The notes beneath the pieces were generated by a model, which was given only the letters and a program-made list of their open reading frames with translations, did not search any database and was not told where the DNA came from. Source: an uncultured Lachnospiraceae bacterium (GTDB taxonomy: Bacteria > Bacillota > Clostridia > Lachnospirales > Lachnospiraceae). Taken from it: 64,000 nucleotides of DNA. This document shows, in pieces, positions 52,971 to 62,507 of this stretch. The stretch is taken from the NCBI GenBank assembly GCA_902794095.1, contig CADBFZ010000009.1, positions 54,406-118,405 on the forward strand, given 5' to 3'. A program made the position numbers and the translations under genes. The number at the start of each line of letters is the position of its first letter. Position 1 is the stretch's first letter.

Positions 52971-52982
52971 TCGGGACCTTAT

Positions 52983-53612
52983 ATGAAGAAAAAAGAACTG
53001 GCCGCTGAGGTTATAAAGCGCCTTAAAAAAGAATACCCGGATTCTGTATGTACGCTTGATGTAGATGATGCGTGGCAGCTTCTCGTCAGCGTAAGACTTG
53101 CGGCGCAGTGCACGGATAAAAGAGTTAATGAAACCGTGCCCGCTTTATTTTCCAAGTATCCGACCCCTGAAAAACTCTCGAAGGCAAAGCTTTCGGATAT
53201 AGAAAATATTGTTCGTCCCTGCGGTCTGTTTAAGACCAAAGCAAAAGACATTAAAGCATGCATGACGGATCTTTGCGAGAGGTTTGACGGCAAAGTTCCC
53301 GATAACATGAAAGATCTTTTGTCACTTCCCGGAGTGGGGAGAAAAAGTGCGAACCTGATCTTAGGAGATATATTCGGTCAGGAAAGCTACGTATGTGATA
53401 CTCATTGCATCAGACTTTCCGGAAGGATCGGACTTTCCGACGGAAGCAAAGATCCTTTGAAAGTTGAAATGCAGCTTCGCAAAATAGTACCGCCCGAAGA
53501 ATCCGGTGGTCTATGTCACAGACTTGTTGACCACGGAAGGGCAGTTTGTAAAGCTCAGTCGCCCCGGTGTGAAAACTGTTGTCTGGCTGATATTTGTAAG
53601 AAGAAAATGTAA
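52983..53612 (+). CDS. nth: endonuclease III
   Basis: This 209-residue base-excision glycosylase/AP lyase removes oxidised pyrimidines. The helix-hairpin-helix LSLPGVGRKSAN contains the catalytic Lys, and the Asp lies in VCDTHCIRLS. Four cysteines in the last 25 residues (VCKAQSPRCENCCLADIC) bind [4Fe-4S]. It follows rlmH by 12 bases. Confidence 0.95.
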   Translation: MKKKELAAEVIKRLKKEYPDSVCTLDVDDAWQLLVSVRLAAQCTDKRVNETVPALFSKYPTPEKLSKAKLSDIENIVRPCGLFKTKAKDIKACMTDLCERFDGKVPDNMKDLLSLPGVGRKSANLILGDIFGQESYVCDTHCIRLSGRIGLSDGSKDPLKVEMQLRKIVPPEESGGLCHRLVDHGRAVCKAQSPRCENCCLADICKKKM

Positions 53613-53638
53613 TCCGATTACGAAAGGAGTTTATCTGT

Positions 53639-54943
53639 ATGAGAATGGTAGATGTCATTATCTCCAAGAGAAACGGCAATGAACTTACCGATGAGGAGAT
53701 AGCTTTTTTCGTAAACGGTTATACAAAGGGCGAGATTCCCGATTATCAGGTTTCTGCTCTTATGATGGCGATTTATTTTAACGGTATGAGTAAAAGAGAA
53801 ACTTTGACTCTTACCAAGCTTATGGCTGATTCCGGAGATCTTCTTGATCTTTCGGCAATTTCCGGAATCAAGGTAGATAAGCATTCAACAGGCGGTGTCG
53901 GTGATAAGACTTCACTTGCGCTTACTCCCATTGTATCTGCATGCGGAGTTCCCATTGCCAAGATGAGCGGAAGAGGTCTGGGACATACCGGCGGAACCAT
54001 CGATAAACTCGAAAGCTTTGACGGCTTTAATGTTTCAATCTCTACGGATCAGTTCATTAATAACGTTAATACTAACGGTATCTCCATCATGGGTCAGACC
54101 GCAGATCTTGCACCTGCTGATAAGAAGCTCTATGCACTCCGTGATGTAACCGGAACCGTTGAAAATATGTCACTTATCGCAAGCTCCATTATGAGTAAGA
54201 AGCTTGCCGCAGGTGCCGATGCGATCGTGCTTGATGTTAAGACCGGCAGCGGTGCTTTCATGAAGACACTTGAAGATTCCACTGCTCTTGCCAAGGAAAT
54301 GGTAGAGATTGGAAACGGTGCAGGCAGAAAGACCGTAGCGGTTATCAGTGATATGGACCAGCCTCTCGGACTTGCTGTAGGTAATGCAATCGAAGTAAGA
54401 GAAGCAATCGATACATTAAACGGATGCGGCCCCGCAGATTTCACAGAGCTTGTATATACTCTTGCAACATACATGATCATGCTGGGCGGAAAAGCATCAT
54501 CCGAAGATGAAGCTCTTGCAATGATAAAGGAAGCTGTATCAAGCGGAAAAGCTCTTGATAAGCTTGCTGCGTTTATCGGAAGCCAGGGCGGAAATGCCGA
54601 GCAGGTATATCATCCCGAACTTCTTAAAGTATCCGATAAGACCGTTACCGTTAAGGCTGATGCAGACGGATACATCGATCACATTATCTGTGACAGAGTG
54701 GGTGTATCCTGCATGATGCTCGGAGGCGGAAGAGCATCCAAGGAAGATGAAATAGATCTTAGCGTTGGTATTAAGCTGATCAAAAAGGTCGGAGACGAAG
54801 TTAAGAAGGGCGACGACCTTGCGATTGTTTACTATAGCAAAGAGGACGGACTTGAAGATGCTCTTGATAAGCTTAAGAGCTCCTATATCATTTCCGCAGT
54901 AAAGCCTGAAAAGCAGCCTCTTATCAAAAACATCATTAAATAA
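53639..54943 (+). CDS. pdp: pyrimidine-nucleoside phosphorylase
   Basis: This 434-residue enzyme cleaves uridine, deoxyuridine and thymidine with phosphate. The phosphate-binding KHSTGGVGDKTSLAL and glycosyl-binding MSGRGLGHTGGTIDKLES motifs are intact. The C-terminal domain has the usual VGVSCMMLGGGRASKEDEID. AAAGGAG at 53622-53628 supports ATG 53639. It could equally be named deoA (thymidine phosphorylase); the Firmicute Pdp form is more likely. Confidence 0.94.
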   Translation: MRMVDVIISKRNGNELTDEEIAFFVNGYTKGEIPDYQVSALMMAIYFNGMSKRETLTLTKLMADSGDLLDLSAISGIKVDKHSTGGVGDKTSLALTPIVSACGVPIAKMSGRGLGHTGGTIDKLESFDGFNVSISTDQFINNVNTNGISIMGQTADLAPADKKLYALRDVTGTVENMSLIASSIMSKKLAAGADAIVLDVKTGSGAFMKTLEDSTALAKEMVEIGNGAGRKTVAVISDMDQPLGLAVGNAIEVREAIDTLNGCGPADFTELVYTLATYMIMLGGKASSEDEALAMIKEAVSSGKALDKLAAFIGSQGGNAEQVYHPELLKVSDKTVTVKADADGYIDHIICDRVGVSCMMLGGGRASKEDEIDLSVGIKLIKKVGDEVKKGDDLAIVYYSKEDGLEDALDKLKSSYIISAVKPEKQPLIKNIIK

Positions 54944-54965
54944 TCGATAAAGGAATTAACGTTTA

Positions 54966-55949
54966 ATGGATGAATTTTCGCTTAAAGCAGAACTGTCAAG
55001 CGATGAAATGCGAAACATATTCGGCATGAGAGATGCCAACATTAAGAAGGTGGAATCATCACTTAATGTACGTGTGGTTTGCAGAAACGGATTTTTATAT
55101 GTTTACGGAAGTGAGGAAAACGCTAGGAAGGCGATGTCTGTGATTATGGATCTTAAAGACTTTTCCGAAAAAGGAAATGAGATCGAAGAGCAGAGTGTTA
55201 ACTATGCGATCGATATGATGGAAGATTCTCATGAGGGTGCACTCGGTGAAGCTTCCGCAGATGTAATCTGTCATACAGCACAGGGTAAGCCCGTAAAGCC
55301 CAAAACTCTCGGTCAGAAATCATATGTTAAGAGCATTTCCGATAAGATGATCACATTCGGAATAGGTCCTGCAGGTACAGGTAAAACCTACCTTGCAATG
55401 GCCATGGCAATCACAGCTTTTAAGAATGAAGAAGTAGGCAGGATCATTCTTACAAGACCTGCCATTGAAGCAGGAGAAAAGCTGGGCTTTCTTCCCGGTG
55501 ATCTTCAGAGCAAAGTAGACCCTTATCTTCGTCCTTTGTATGATGCTCTTTTCCAGATAATGGGTCCCGAGAAATTTGCTCTCAATATGGAAAAAGGACT
55601 TATAGAGGTAGCACCTCTTGCTTACATGAGAGGCAGAACTCTCGATAATGCATTCATCATTCTCGATGAAGCACAGAATACTACACCCGCACAGATGAAG
55701 ATGTTCCTTACCAGAATCGGTTTCGGTTCCAAAGTAGTCGTAACGGGTGATGCAACTCAGAAAGACCTTGCTCCCGGAACAGTTTCGGGACTTGATGTTG
55801 CACTTAAGGTACTCGGTTCCATGGATGAAATCGGATTTTGCATGCTGACCAGTAAGGACGTTGTAAGACATCCTCTTGTTCAGAAGATAGTCAAGAGATA
55901 TGAGGACTACGAGAACAAGCACAGATCCGGTGACAAGAAACGCAGATAA
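54966..55949 (+). CDS. phoH: PhoH-like ATPase (YbeZ/PhoH)
   Basis: This 327-residue ATPase has an N-terminal KH-like domain (about 1-75). The P-loop GPAGTGKT is at 134-141, with a FIILDEAQNTTPAQMK Walker B segment. PhoH/YbeZ works with YbeY in rRNA metabolism. ybeY is two genes downstream, with the degenerate HD gene between them in the place where pgpH lies in many Firmicutes. Confidence 0.94.
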   Translation: MDEFSLKAELSSDEMRNIFGMRDANIKKVESSLNVRVVCRNGFLYVYGSEENARKAMSVIMDLKDFSEKGNEIEEQSVNYAIDMMEDSHEGALGEASADVICHTAQGKPVKPKTLGQKSYVKSISDKMITFGIGPAGTGKTYLAMAMAITAFKNEEVGRIILTRPAIEAGEKLGFLPGDLQSKVDPYLRPLYDALFQIMGPEKFALNMEKGLIEVAPLAYMRGRTLDNAFIILDEAQNTTPAQMKMFLTRIGFGSKVVVTGDATQKDLAPGTVSGLDVALKVLGSMDEIGFCMLTSKDVVRHPLVQKIVKRYEDYENKHRSGDKKRR

Positions 55950-55964
55950 AGAGGAAACCTAAGA

Positions 55965-57164
55965 TTGCAAAAAGAATCCGTAAAATCAGGTAAGAAGATC
56001 CCCGGGATCATCTTCACCATAATATACATGATGCTGCTTACGGGTGTCGGATATATCGGCGGTAAAGATACAGCCGAGATTATTCAGTATGGTGTTTTCA
56101 GTCTTATACTCGGAGGCCTTGTATCCCTCACCATCAGAAAGTATTTCCCCGGGTCCGTGACCGACCCCGATATTTCCGAAAAGGCTGAATCGAGATTTTG
56201 GATAATCGTTTATTTGTGCATGCTTTTATCCGTTCTCTTTTCATACTTTCCGAATACCATGTGGGTCTTTGTTCCCGTATTCGTCATCTTATCGCTGTTT
56301 TCATCGCCTCTTGTGGGAATAATCATAGCATCAGTTCTTCTCGCAGGTTGTTCGATAATTTCAGGATGCGGAGCACTGGTATTTTTCCTGTATTTTGTGA
56401 GCGGTGTTTTCTCGGTAATGGTATATCTGCCTCTTGGTGAAGAAATAAGATTTGCCATGCCTGCTCTGCTTTCATCCATATGCCTTCTTGTATGTGAGAT
56501 GTGCGGAATCATTCTGACCATCAACTCGGCTTTCGACATTCAGCTCCTTATACTTCCCTGTGCGAACTGCCTTATCGGCATGATGGTTATATATTCTGCA
56601 TTTAGGGGATATTCATCCCTTGTAATGTTTAAGTACTACGATTTGTATCAGACTCTTTGCGATACAGAAAATGAGAAGCTCCTGGAACTTAAAAATGATT
56701 CTCCCAAAGAGTACATGCTCAGCATTCATACCGCATATTTCTGCGACAGAGTTTCTACTTCCCTGGGACTTGATGCGGATATTGTTAAGTGTGCGGGTTA
56801 CTATCATGAACTTACTCCCGAAAACAGAGAAGACAGGGAGGACTTCTATGATGAGATGAAATTCACCGAAGGACTTAAGAATATTCTTGATGAATATAAA
56901 GAGTACATCCTTAATCCCGGTATATCTCTTGTGAGAAAAGAATCCGCCGTTTTGGTTTGTTCAAGAACCGTTGTCATGACCGTAATGGCGCTTTTTGAGA
57001 AGGATAAGAATGCGGATATCGATACCGGCAAACTTATCGATGCGGTATTTGACAGATTCGTATCCAGAGGAACTTTCAGCGATTGTGAAATAACCTTTTC
57101 CGATATCTCCAAGATGAAGAAGATATTCAAGGAAGAGAAGTTATATTATGACTTTTTGAAGTAA
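55965..57164 (+). CDS. degenerate PgpH-like (7TM-HD) membrane protein
   Basis: This 399-residue protein has about six to eight transmembrane helices (residues 12-225) and a C-terminal helical domain homologous to the HD domain of the c-di-AMP phosphodiesterase PgpH. His255 aligns with the first metal ligand, but the HD pair is His281-Glu282, the following Gly-Lys is missing, and the middle His-His segment appears deleted. The end (SAVLVCSRTVVMTVMAL to CEITFSDISKMKKIF) still follows PgpH. The large extracellular domain of PgpH is also absent. The start is TTG 55965 with GAGGAA upstream. It is probably catalytically dead or altered. Confidence 0.75.
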   Translation: MQKESVKSGKKIPGIIFTIIYMMLLTGVGYIGGKDTAEIIQYGVFSLILGGLVSLTIRKYFPGSVTDPDISEKAESRFWIIVYLCMLLSVLFSYFPNTMWVFVPVFVILSLFSSPLVGIIIASVLLAGCSIISGCGALVFFLYFVSGVFSVMVYLPLGEEIRFAMPALLSSICLLVCEMCGIILTINSAFDIQLLILPCANCLIGMMVIYSAFRGYSSLVMFKYYDLYQTLCDTENEKLLELKNDSPKEYMLSIHTAYFCDRVSTSLGLDADIVKCAGYYHELTPENREDREDFYDEMKFTEGLKNILDEYKEYILNPGISLVRKESAVLVCSRTVVMTVMALFEKDKNADIDTGKLIDAVFDRFVSRGTFSDCEITFSDISKMKKIFKEEKLYYDFLK

Positions 57165-57168
57165 GACT

Positions 57169-57675
57169 ATGAATATTTACATTGAAAAAGAAACCGATAC
57201 CGATTTTGCATTCGATGAAAATGCAGTTATCAAGCAGGTTGTTGAGCGTGCTTTTGCATCCGAGGGTGCGCCCGTTGATAAAGCCTGCGTTAATGTGCTT
57301 ATCACGGATAATGAAGGTATCAGAGAACTTAACAGAGATTACAGAAATATAGATTCGCCAACAGACGTGCTTTCTTTTCCGAATCTTGATTTTGAAACAC
57401 CTTCCGATTTTAACATTCCCGAAGAGAGGAAAGTAGATTATACGGATCCCGAAACGGGTGAACTTATTCTCGGGGATATCATCCTCAACGTGGACAGGAT
57501 CTTTTCTCAGGCGGAAGAGTTCGGACACAGCATTAAGCGCGAAACTGCGTTTTTGGTGGCCCACAGCTGCCTGCATCTGTGCGGATACGATCATATGACA
57601 CCCGATGAGGAGAAGGTTATGATCTCCAAACAGGAAGAAATACTCAATTCACTTGGCATTACGAGAGGTGACTGA
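57169..57675 (+). CDS. ybeY: rRNA maturation endoribonuclease YbeY
   Basis: This 168-residue metalloprotein acts in 16S rRNA 3'-end maturation and ribosome quality control. The zinc site HSCLHLCGYDH has three His in the family spacing (HxxxHxxGxxH). The earlier DYRNIDSPTDVLSFP motif is conserved. It starts 4 bases after the previous stop and overlaps the next gene (TGATG). Confidence 0.95.
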   Translation: MNIYIEKETDTDFAFDENAVIKQVVERAFASEGAPVDKACVNVLITDNEGIRELNRDYRNIDSPTDVLSFPNLDFETPSDFNIPEERKVDYTDPETGELILGDIILNVDRIFSQAEEFGHSIKRETAFLVAHSCLHLCGYDHMTPDEEKVMISKQEEILNSLGITRGD

Positions 57676-59249
57676 TGAAAAATTACGTATATAAGAAAAA
57701 GACAGGATATATCTGCCTTCTTATTTCAATAATGTCCTTATTCTTATACAGAATGATCCTTAGCGAAACCGGCATGGGATATGCCGCACTTGCTTATCTT
57801 GTTTGCATGACGGTATGGATGATCTTTGGTCAGGGATTTGCGGAAAGTGTCGCAAGGATCGTAAGAGTAAGACTTGCCAAAGGTCAGAAAAAGAGTGCGC
57901 TTGATGTTCTTTCAATGTCATTTGCATGTCATTTTCTCGCAGCACTTCTCGGAACCGCTCTTTGCGGAGCTCTGAATTTCTGGATGATGTCCGATGTGTT
58001 TAAACTTCCCAAGGGAAGATTCCTCGGATTATATCTTTGTGCGTTTTTCTTTTTCAGAATGATGAACGAGTACCTTACCGGATATGCATCCGTATCATCC
58101 GGTGACAGGGCTATATGCATTTCCATGGTTTCAAGACAGCTTTTCAGGATCATCTTCGGATACCTTTTTATGAAGATGATGTTTGATAAGGGTGCAGTTA
58201 ATTCCGCCCTTCTTATCGATGATGATATTAAATACATCTACGCAGCGTCAGGTCTTTTCGTGGGATTTTGCATAGCTGAAATATTTGTATTCATCTTCCT
58301 GTTCATCGTTCGTCTCGGACTTAAGATCAAGAGTAATGATGAAAGAGAAGGCTTTGGCGGAAGAGATAATTTCGGAGTTGTTATAGTTAATCTGATCAAG
58401 AGAAGAGTCGGAGATTTAGTACTGGGATTATCAATCTGTCTGCTCCTTCTTTTCTGGGCAGCACAGGCAGGCGATGTAAGAGGTATCGGACTTTCGGTTT
58501 ATATGCTTCTTTCTCCCTTTGCATTTTCCCTCGTATTTGCACTTTTCTCGGGTGCGCTTTCCGGTGCAAGCTGGATGCAGAGCGTACGTAAGAATGAGAA
58601 AGGAAATGCACGAGCATATTTTGATTTCGGAATTCATATCGTATGCATCGTTTCGGTATTTATAACCGCCTTCTTTGCATCTGTATCTAAGCCCGCCTCC
58701 AAGATTCTTCTTGAAGGTTTCGAGATTAATCTTACAACTGAATTTATTCTGATCACCCTTGCCTCAGTCATGATTTCCATGGCACTGTACTGCGACGGAC
58801 TTTGCGCCGGAAGAGATGACAGAATCCCCAGAGTGATCGCACATGTTGCGGCAGGACTTGCAGGAATACTTGCGGTTAAGCTTTCAACCGGTGAAGGTCA
58901 TAACATGTACAAAGGACTTATGATCTCAATCCTCGTATATTCAATCATCGAGGTTATCATATGGTGCGCGATCACCTATATTCGTATGAGTATGGTATTT
59001 GATCCGTTGAGAAATATCCTTATTCCCGTTGTATCAGGCGCGGTAACCGCAATTTTCCTGGTTATCATTACCAATGCTGCAGCGGCTCACCTCGGTAATC
59101 TTTTTACTATTATTATCTGCATTCCGATAGGACTGATAATTTATCATTCCGTGCTCCTGCTTCTCAGGAATTACTCCGATGCCGAACTTAAGCTTATGCC
59201 TTTCGGCGGAGTGTTATATAGTCTCGGACAGATACTTAAGGTGATCTGA
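57675..59249 (+). CDS. MOP-superfamily polysaccharide transporter (SpoVB/MurJ-like)
   Basis: This 524-residue protein has about 14 transmembrane helices and the family-typical ending MPFGGVLYSLGQIL. The MOP group flips lipid-linked glycans; whether this one handles lipid II, an exopolysaccharide or something else is not clear. No transporter-specific charged motif from MurJ stands out. Its ATG overlaps the ybeY stop and the next gene starts 3 bases later. Confidence 0.78.
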   Translation: MKNYVYKKKTGYICLLISIMSLFLYRMILSETGMGYAALAYLVCMTVWMIFGQGFAESVARIVRVRLAKGQKKSALDVLSMSFACHFLAALLGTALCGALNFWMMSDVFKLPKGRFLGLYLCAFFFFRMMNEYLTGYASVSSGDRAICISMVSRQLFRIIFGYLFMKMMFDKGAVNSALLIDDDIKYIYAASGLFVGFCIAEIFVFIFLFIVRLGLKIKSNDEREGFGGRDNFGVVIVNLIKRRVGDLVLGLSICLLLLFWAAQAGDVRGIGLSVYMLLSPFAFSLVFALFSGALSGASWMQSVRKNEKGNARAYFDFGIHIVCIVSVFITAFFASVSKPASKILLEGFEINLTTEFILITLASVMISMALYCDGLCAGRDDRIPRVIAHVAAGLAGILAVKLSTGEGHNMYKGLMISILVYSIIEVIIWCAITYIRMSMVFDPLRNILIPVVSGAVTAIFLVIITNAAAAHLGNLFTIIICIPIGLIIYHSVLLLLRNYSDAELKLMPFGGVLYSLGQILKVI

Positions 59250-59252
59250 TAA

Positions 59253-60905
59253 ATGATCCGTATTGATCAGATAAAATTACAGATATTTCCGTCAGATGAT
59301 CAGCTAAAGAATGCCGCTGCCGGAAAGCTTCACATAGCTCCCGGTGAGATCAAAGAGTTCGGCATTATCCGCAGAAGTCTTGATGCACGTAAAAAGCCCG
59401 ATCTGTACCACGTCTATTCATTGTGGGTTAAAACATCTGGCGAATCCAAGATTCTCAATCGTTTCAAAAAAGATGCGAATATCTCACATTACGAACCGGC
59501 TATGTTTAAACTTCCTTCTCCCGGAACCGAGGAGATAAATGGAAGAGTAATTGTTACCGGAATGGGCCCTGCGGGTCTGTTTTGTGCGTATGAACTTGCT
59601 CTTGCAGGATATAAGCCTTTGCTTATAGAACGCGGAAGAAGTGTTGATAAGAGAAAAGAAGACGTAGAGAAATTCTGGAAGACCGGAGTGCTGGATCCCA
59701 CTTCAAATGTTCAGTTCGGAGAAGGCGGCGCCGGAACTTTTTCGGACGGAAAACTCTCCACATCCATTAAGGATAAAAGCGGACGCATTCCCGAAGTCAT
59801 GAAGATATTTGTAGAAAACGGAGCGCCCGAAGAAATACTCTATGAACAGATGCCCCATCTCGGAACGGATATTCTTCCCGGAATTGTACAGAGTATTCGC
59901 GAGAAGATAATAAGTCTCGGAGGCAAAGTAAGATTTGAAACCAAGCTTACCGGCTTAGGCCTTGAAGACGGAAAGCTGTGTAAAGCTGTTCTTGAATCTG
60001 ACGGAAAACTTGAAGAAGTGGAAACATCGCTTCTTATCCTTGCTACAGGGCATTCCGCAAGAGATACATATAAAATGCTTTTTGACACCGGACTTAAGAT
60101 GGAGCAAAAACCATTCGCGGCAGGATTCAGAGTTCAGCATCCGCAGAGACTTATTAATGCGGACCGCTACGGATCTGATGAAGCTGCAGATAAGCTGGGT
60201 GCTTCTCCTTATAAGGTGACTGCTAACTTTGAAGACAGAGGCGTATTTTCATTCTGTATGTGTCCCGGAGGATATGTTGTTAATTCATCATCCGAAGACG
60301 GTCAGCTTGTAGTAAACGGAATGAGTTACAGCGGAAGAAGCTCTGCAAATGCAAATTCCGCAATTGTAGTAAGCATCCCCACAAGCCTTTATCCTACCGA
60401 CCATCCTCTTGCAGGTATCGAATATCAGACCGGTATCGAGAAGAAAGCATATGAACTGGGAAATGGTAAGATACCTTCCGAAAAATACGGCGATTTCAAA
60501 AAGTCTGTAACGGGAAGCACGGATCCAGGTGACGGCCGGGAAAATGCAGAAGACCGGAGTGAGATTTACTTCAGGGATTTTGCACCTGAGTTTAAAGGTG
60601 ACTATGCTGAGGCGGATCTGACCGGAATCTTTGATACCGAGATCAATGAGCTCTTCGTAAAAGGAATGACTCATTTCGGTACTTTGATAAAGGGATTTGA
60701 TAATCCGAAAGCCGTTATGGCAGGTGTTGAATCCAGAACCAGCAGCCCTGTAAGAATACCAAGGGATAATGAGACTCTTGAAGCTTCAATTTCAGGAATT
60801 TTTCCCATAGGAGAAGGTGCGGGATATGCGGGCGGAATCACCTCCGCTGCGGCTGATGGTATAAGATGCGCGCAAAGCATTATAGAAAGGTTTGCCAAAC
60901 CCTAA
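59253..60905 (+). CDS. FAD-dependent oxidoreductase, COG2509 family
   Basis: This 550-residue flavoprotein has an N-terminal domain of about 90 residues of the DUF found in this family. A Rossmann FAD motif (VTGMGPAGLFCAYELALAGY, near 98-117) follows, with FGEGGAGTFSDGKL downstream. The C-terminal GEGAGYAGGITSAAADGI closes the FAD site. Members are called uncharacterised FAD-dependent dehydrogenases; the substrate is unknown. It starts 3 bases after the transporter gene. Confidence 0.9.
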   Translation: MIRIDQIKLQIFPSDDQLKNAAAGKLHIAPGEIKEFGIIRRSLDARKKPDLYHVYSLWVKTSGESKILNRFKKDANISHYEPAMFKLPSPGTEEINGRVIVTGMGPAGLFCAYELALAGYKPLLIERGRSVDKRKEDVEKFWKTGVLDPTSNVQFGEGGAGTFSDGKLSTSIKDKSGRIPEVMKIFVENGAPEEILYEQMPHLGTDILPGIVQSIREKIISLGGKVRFETKLTGLGLEDGKLCKAVLESDGKLEEVETSLLILATGHSARDTYKMLFDTGLKMEQKPFAAGFRVQHPQRLINADRYGSDEAADKLGASPYKVTANFEDRGVFSFCMCPGGYVVNSSSEDGQLVVNGMSYSGRSSANANSAIVVSIPTSLYPTDHPLAGIEYQTGIEKKAYELGNGKIPSEKYGDFKKSVTGSTDPGDGRENAEDRSEIYFRDFAPEFKGDYAEADLTGIFDTEINELFVKGMTHFGTLIKGFDNPKAVMAGVESRTSSPVRIPRDNETLEASISGIFPIGEGAGYAGGITSAAADGIRCAQSIIERFAKP

Positions 60906-60927
60906 TTATTTGATTTTTTGTGCCCTC

Positions 60928-60936
60928 TGCTATAAA
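60928..60936 (+). promoter_or_regulatory. extended -10 promoter of the proB unit
   Basis: TGCTATAAA at 60928-60936 is an extended -10. TTGATT at 60910-60915 is a possible -35, with a short 15-bp spacer. It lies in the 79-base gap after the flavoprotein gene and would drive proB, the cyclo-ligase gene, proA and perhaps gltX. Confidence 0.5.
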
Positions 60937-60984
60937 CTGTAGTGAAATACTCATTTTTATAGAAAGAATGCTAAGGAACCGGTT

Positions 60985-61854
60985 ATGAGCACTTTAAGAG
61001 AAGGTTTTAAAAACAAAAAAAGAATTGTTATCAAGATCGGATCTTCATCCATCAATCATCCCGAAAGCGGCGGAATGGATTTTAACAGAATCGAGCTTCT
61101 TGTAAGACAGCTCTGCGATATCCAGAATTCCGGGAAGGATGTAGTATTAGTATCCTCAGGAGCTATTGCCGCCGGTAAATATGCCATCGGATACGGAAGA
61201 GACAGATCCATTCAGCATCATGACCTTACCCTTCCGCAGAAGCAGGCATGTGCCGCTATCGGACAGGGAAGACTCATGAATATCTATGAGAAGTTTTTTA
61301 CCGAATATAATTCCCTTCCCGCTCAGGTTCTTATGACCAAGGATACGGTATTAAACGATACCAACAGAATTAACGCCACCAATACCTTCAAGGCACTTCT
61401 TGATATGGGCGTTATTCCTATAGTTAATGAAAACGACACCATCGCAACTCATGAGATCGAGATCGGTGATAACGATACTCTTTCTGCAATGGTTGCTTCC
61501 ATGGTAGAAGCTGATCTTCTTATCCTTCTTTCCGATATAGAAGGTCTTTACACCGACGATCCCAATAAGAATCCCGATGCTAAGTTCATCGCAGAGGTTC
61601 CCGAAATCACCGATGAATATCTTGAGATGGGCAAGGGTACTACCGGAACCGGCATGGGAACCGGAGGAATGAGCACCAAGCTTAATGCAGCCCGTATCGC
61701 AACCAAGTCCGGAGCCGATATGGTCATTTGCTCAAGCAAGGATCTTACGATCCTGTCCCGTATTATCGCAGGAGAAGAGGAAGGAACTGCTTTTGCTGCT
61801 AATAAGGACGATTCCTTCGACCTTCCCGTATTTGTAAGGGATATTCTTAAATAA
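60985..61854 (+). CDS. proB: glutamate 5-kinase, short form without PUA domain
   Basis: This 289-residue enzyme phosphorylates glutamate, the first step to proline. Motifs include IKIGSSSI, VSSGAIAAGKYAIG, VNENDTIATHEI and GTGGMSTKLNAARIA. E. coli ProB has about 367 residues with a C-terminal PUA domain, absent here; short forms are normal in many Firmicutes. Proline feedback inhibition resides in the kinase domain, so regulation may still occur. Confidence 0.95.
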   Translation: MSTLREGFKNKKRIVIKIGSSSINHPESGGMDFNRIELLVRQLCDIQNSGKDVVLVSSGAIAAGKYAIGYGRDRSIQHHDLTLPQKQACAAIGQGRLMNIYEKFFTEYNSLPAQVLMTKDTVLNDTNRINATNTFKALLDMGVIPIVNENDTIATHEIEIGDNDTLSAMVASMVEADLLILLSDIEGLYTDDPNKNPDAKFIAEVPEITDEYLEMGKGTTGTGMGTGGMSTKLNAARIATKSGADMVICSSKDLTILSRIIAGEEEGTAFAANKDDSFDLPVFVRDILK

Positions 61855-61884
61855 TTACATTGCCTTAACCGGCTGTGAGGATAT

Positions 61885-62496
61885 ATGGCAGATAACAGAA
61901 AACAGGAAATTTCAAAAAAGCAGATAAGAACAGAGGTTTTAGCTAAGCGTGATGCTCTCAGCGAGATTCAGCGTAAAGCTGCGGCAGAGAGTGTCTATAA
62001 TCAGGTCATTGCAGATCCTCTTTTTATCAAGGCCAAAAGAATACTCGGTTTCATGCCATTCGGAAGTGAGATCGATATTAAGCCCATTCTTGAATATGCT
62101 CTGGCTAATGAAAAGGAAGTATTTGTTCCGAGAATAACTACCAACGGATTTCATAAGGAAATGGAATTCAGGAAGGTTAAGGACGTAGATCCCGTTCATT
62201 ATTCCTTCGGAAAATACAAGATACTTGAGCCATCGGAAGAATGTGACCCATATGAATACAATGAAGCCGAAGCGATGATGTTACCCGCACGCGACCTTGT
62301 TATTCTTCCCGGAGTTGCATTCGATAAATACAGTAAGAGAGTAGGATATGGCGGAGGATATTATGACAGATTCCTCGAAGATAAGCTTACACTCCGTATT
62401 CATTCTATCGCTGTATGTCATGCATGCCAGGTTGTTGATTATGACATTCCCGAAGATGAAGGAGATGTCAGACCCTACAAGGTCATTTGCTCATAA
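61885..62496 (+). CDS. 5-formyltetrahydrofolate cyclo-ligase
   Basis: This 203-residue enzyme converts 5-formyl-THF to methenyl-THF with ATP, clearing the inhibitory storage form. The family signature GYGGGYYDRFL and an earlier FMPFGSEIDIKP segment are clear. The N-terminal KKQIRTEVLAKRDALS is typical. It lies between proB and proA, and its stop overlaps the proA ribosome site. Confidence 0.93.
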   Translation: MADNRKQEISKKQIRTEVLAKRDALSEIQRKAAAESVYNQVIADPLFIKAKRILGFMPFGSEIDIKPILEYALANEKEVFVPRITTNGFHKEMEFRKVKDVDPVHYSFGKYKILEPSEECDPYEYNEAEAMMLPARDLVILPGVAFDKYSKRVGYGGGYYDRFLEDKLTLRIHSIAVCHACQVVDYDIPEDEGDVRPYKVICS

Positions 62497-62507
62497 AGGA
62501 GACGACC

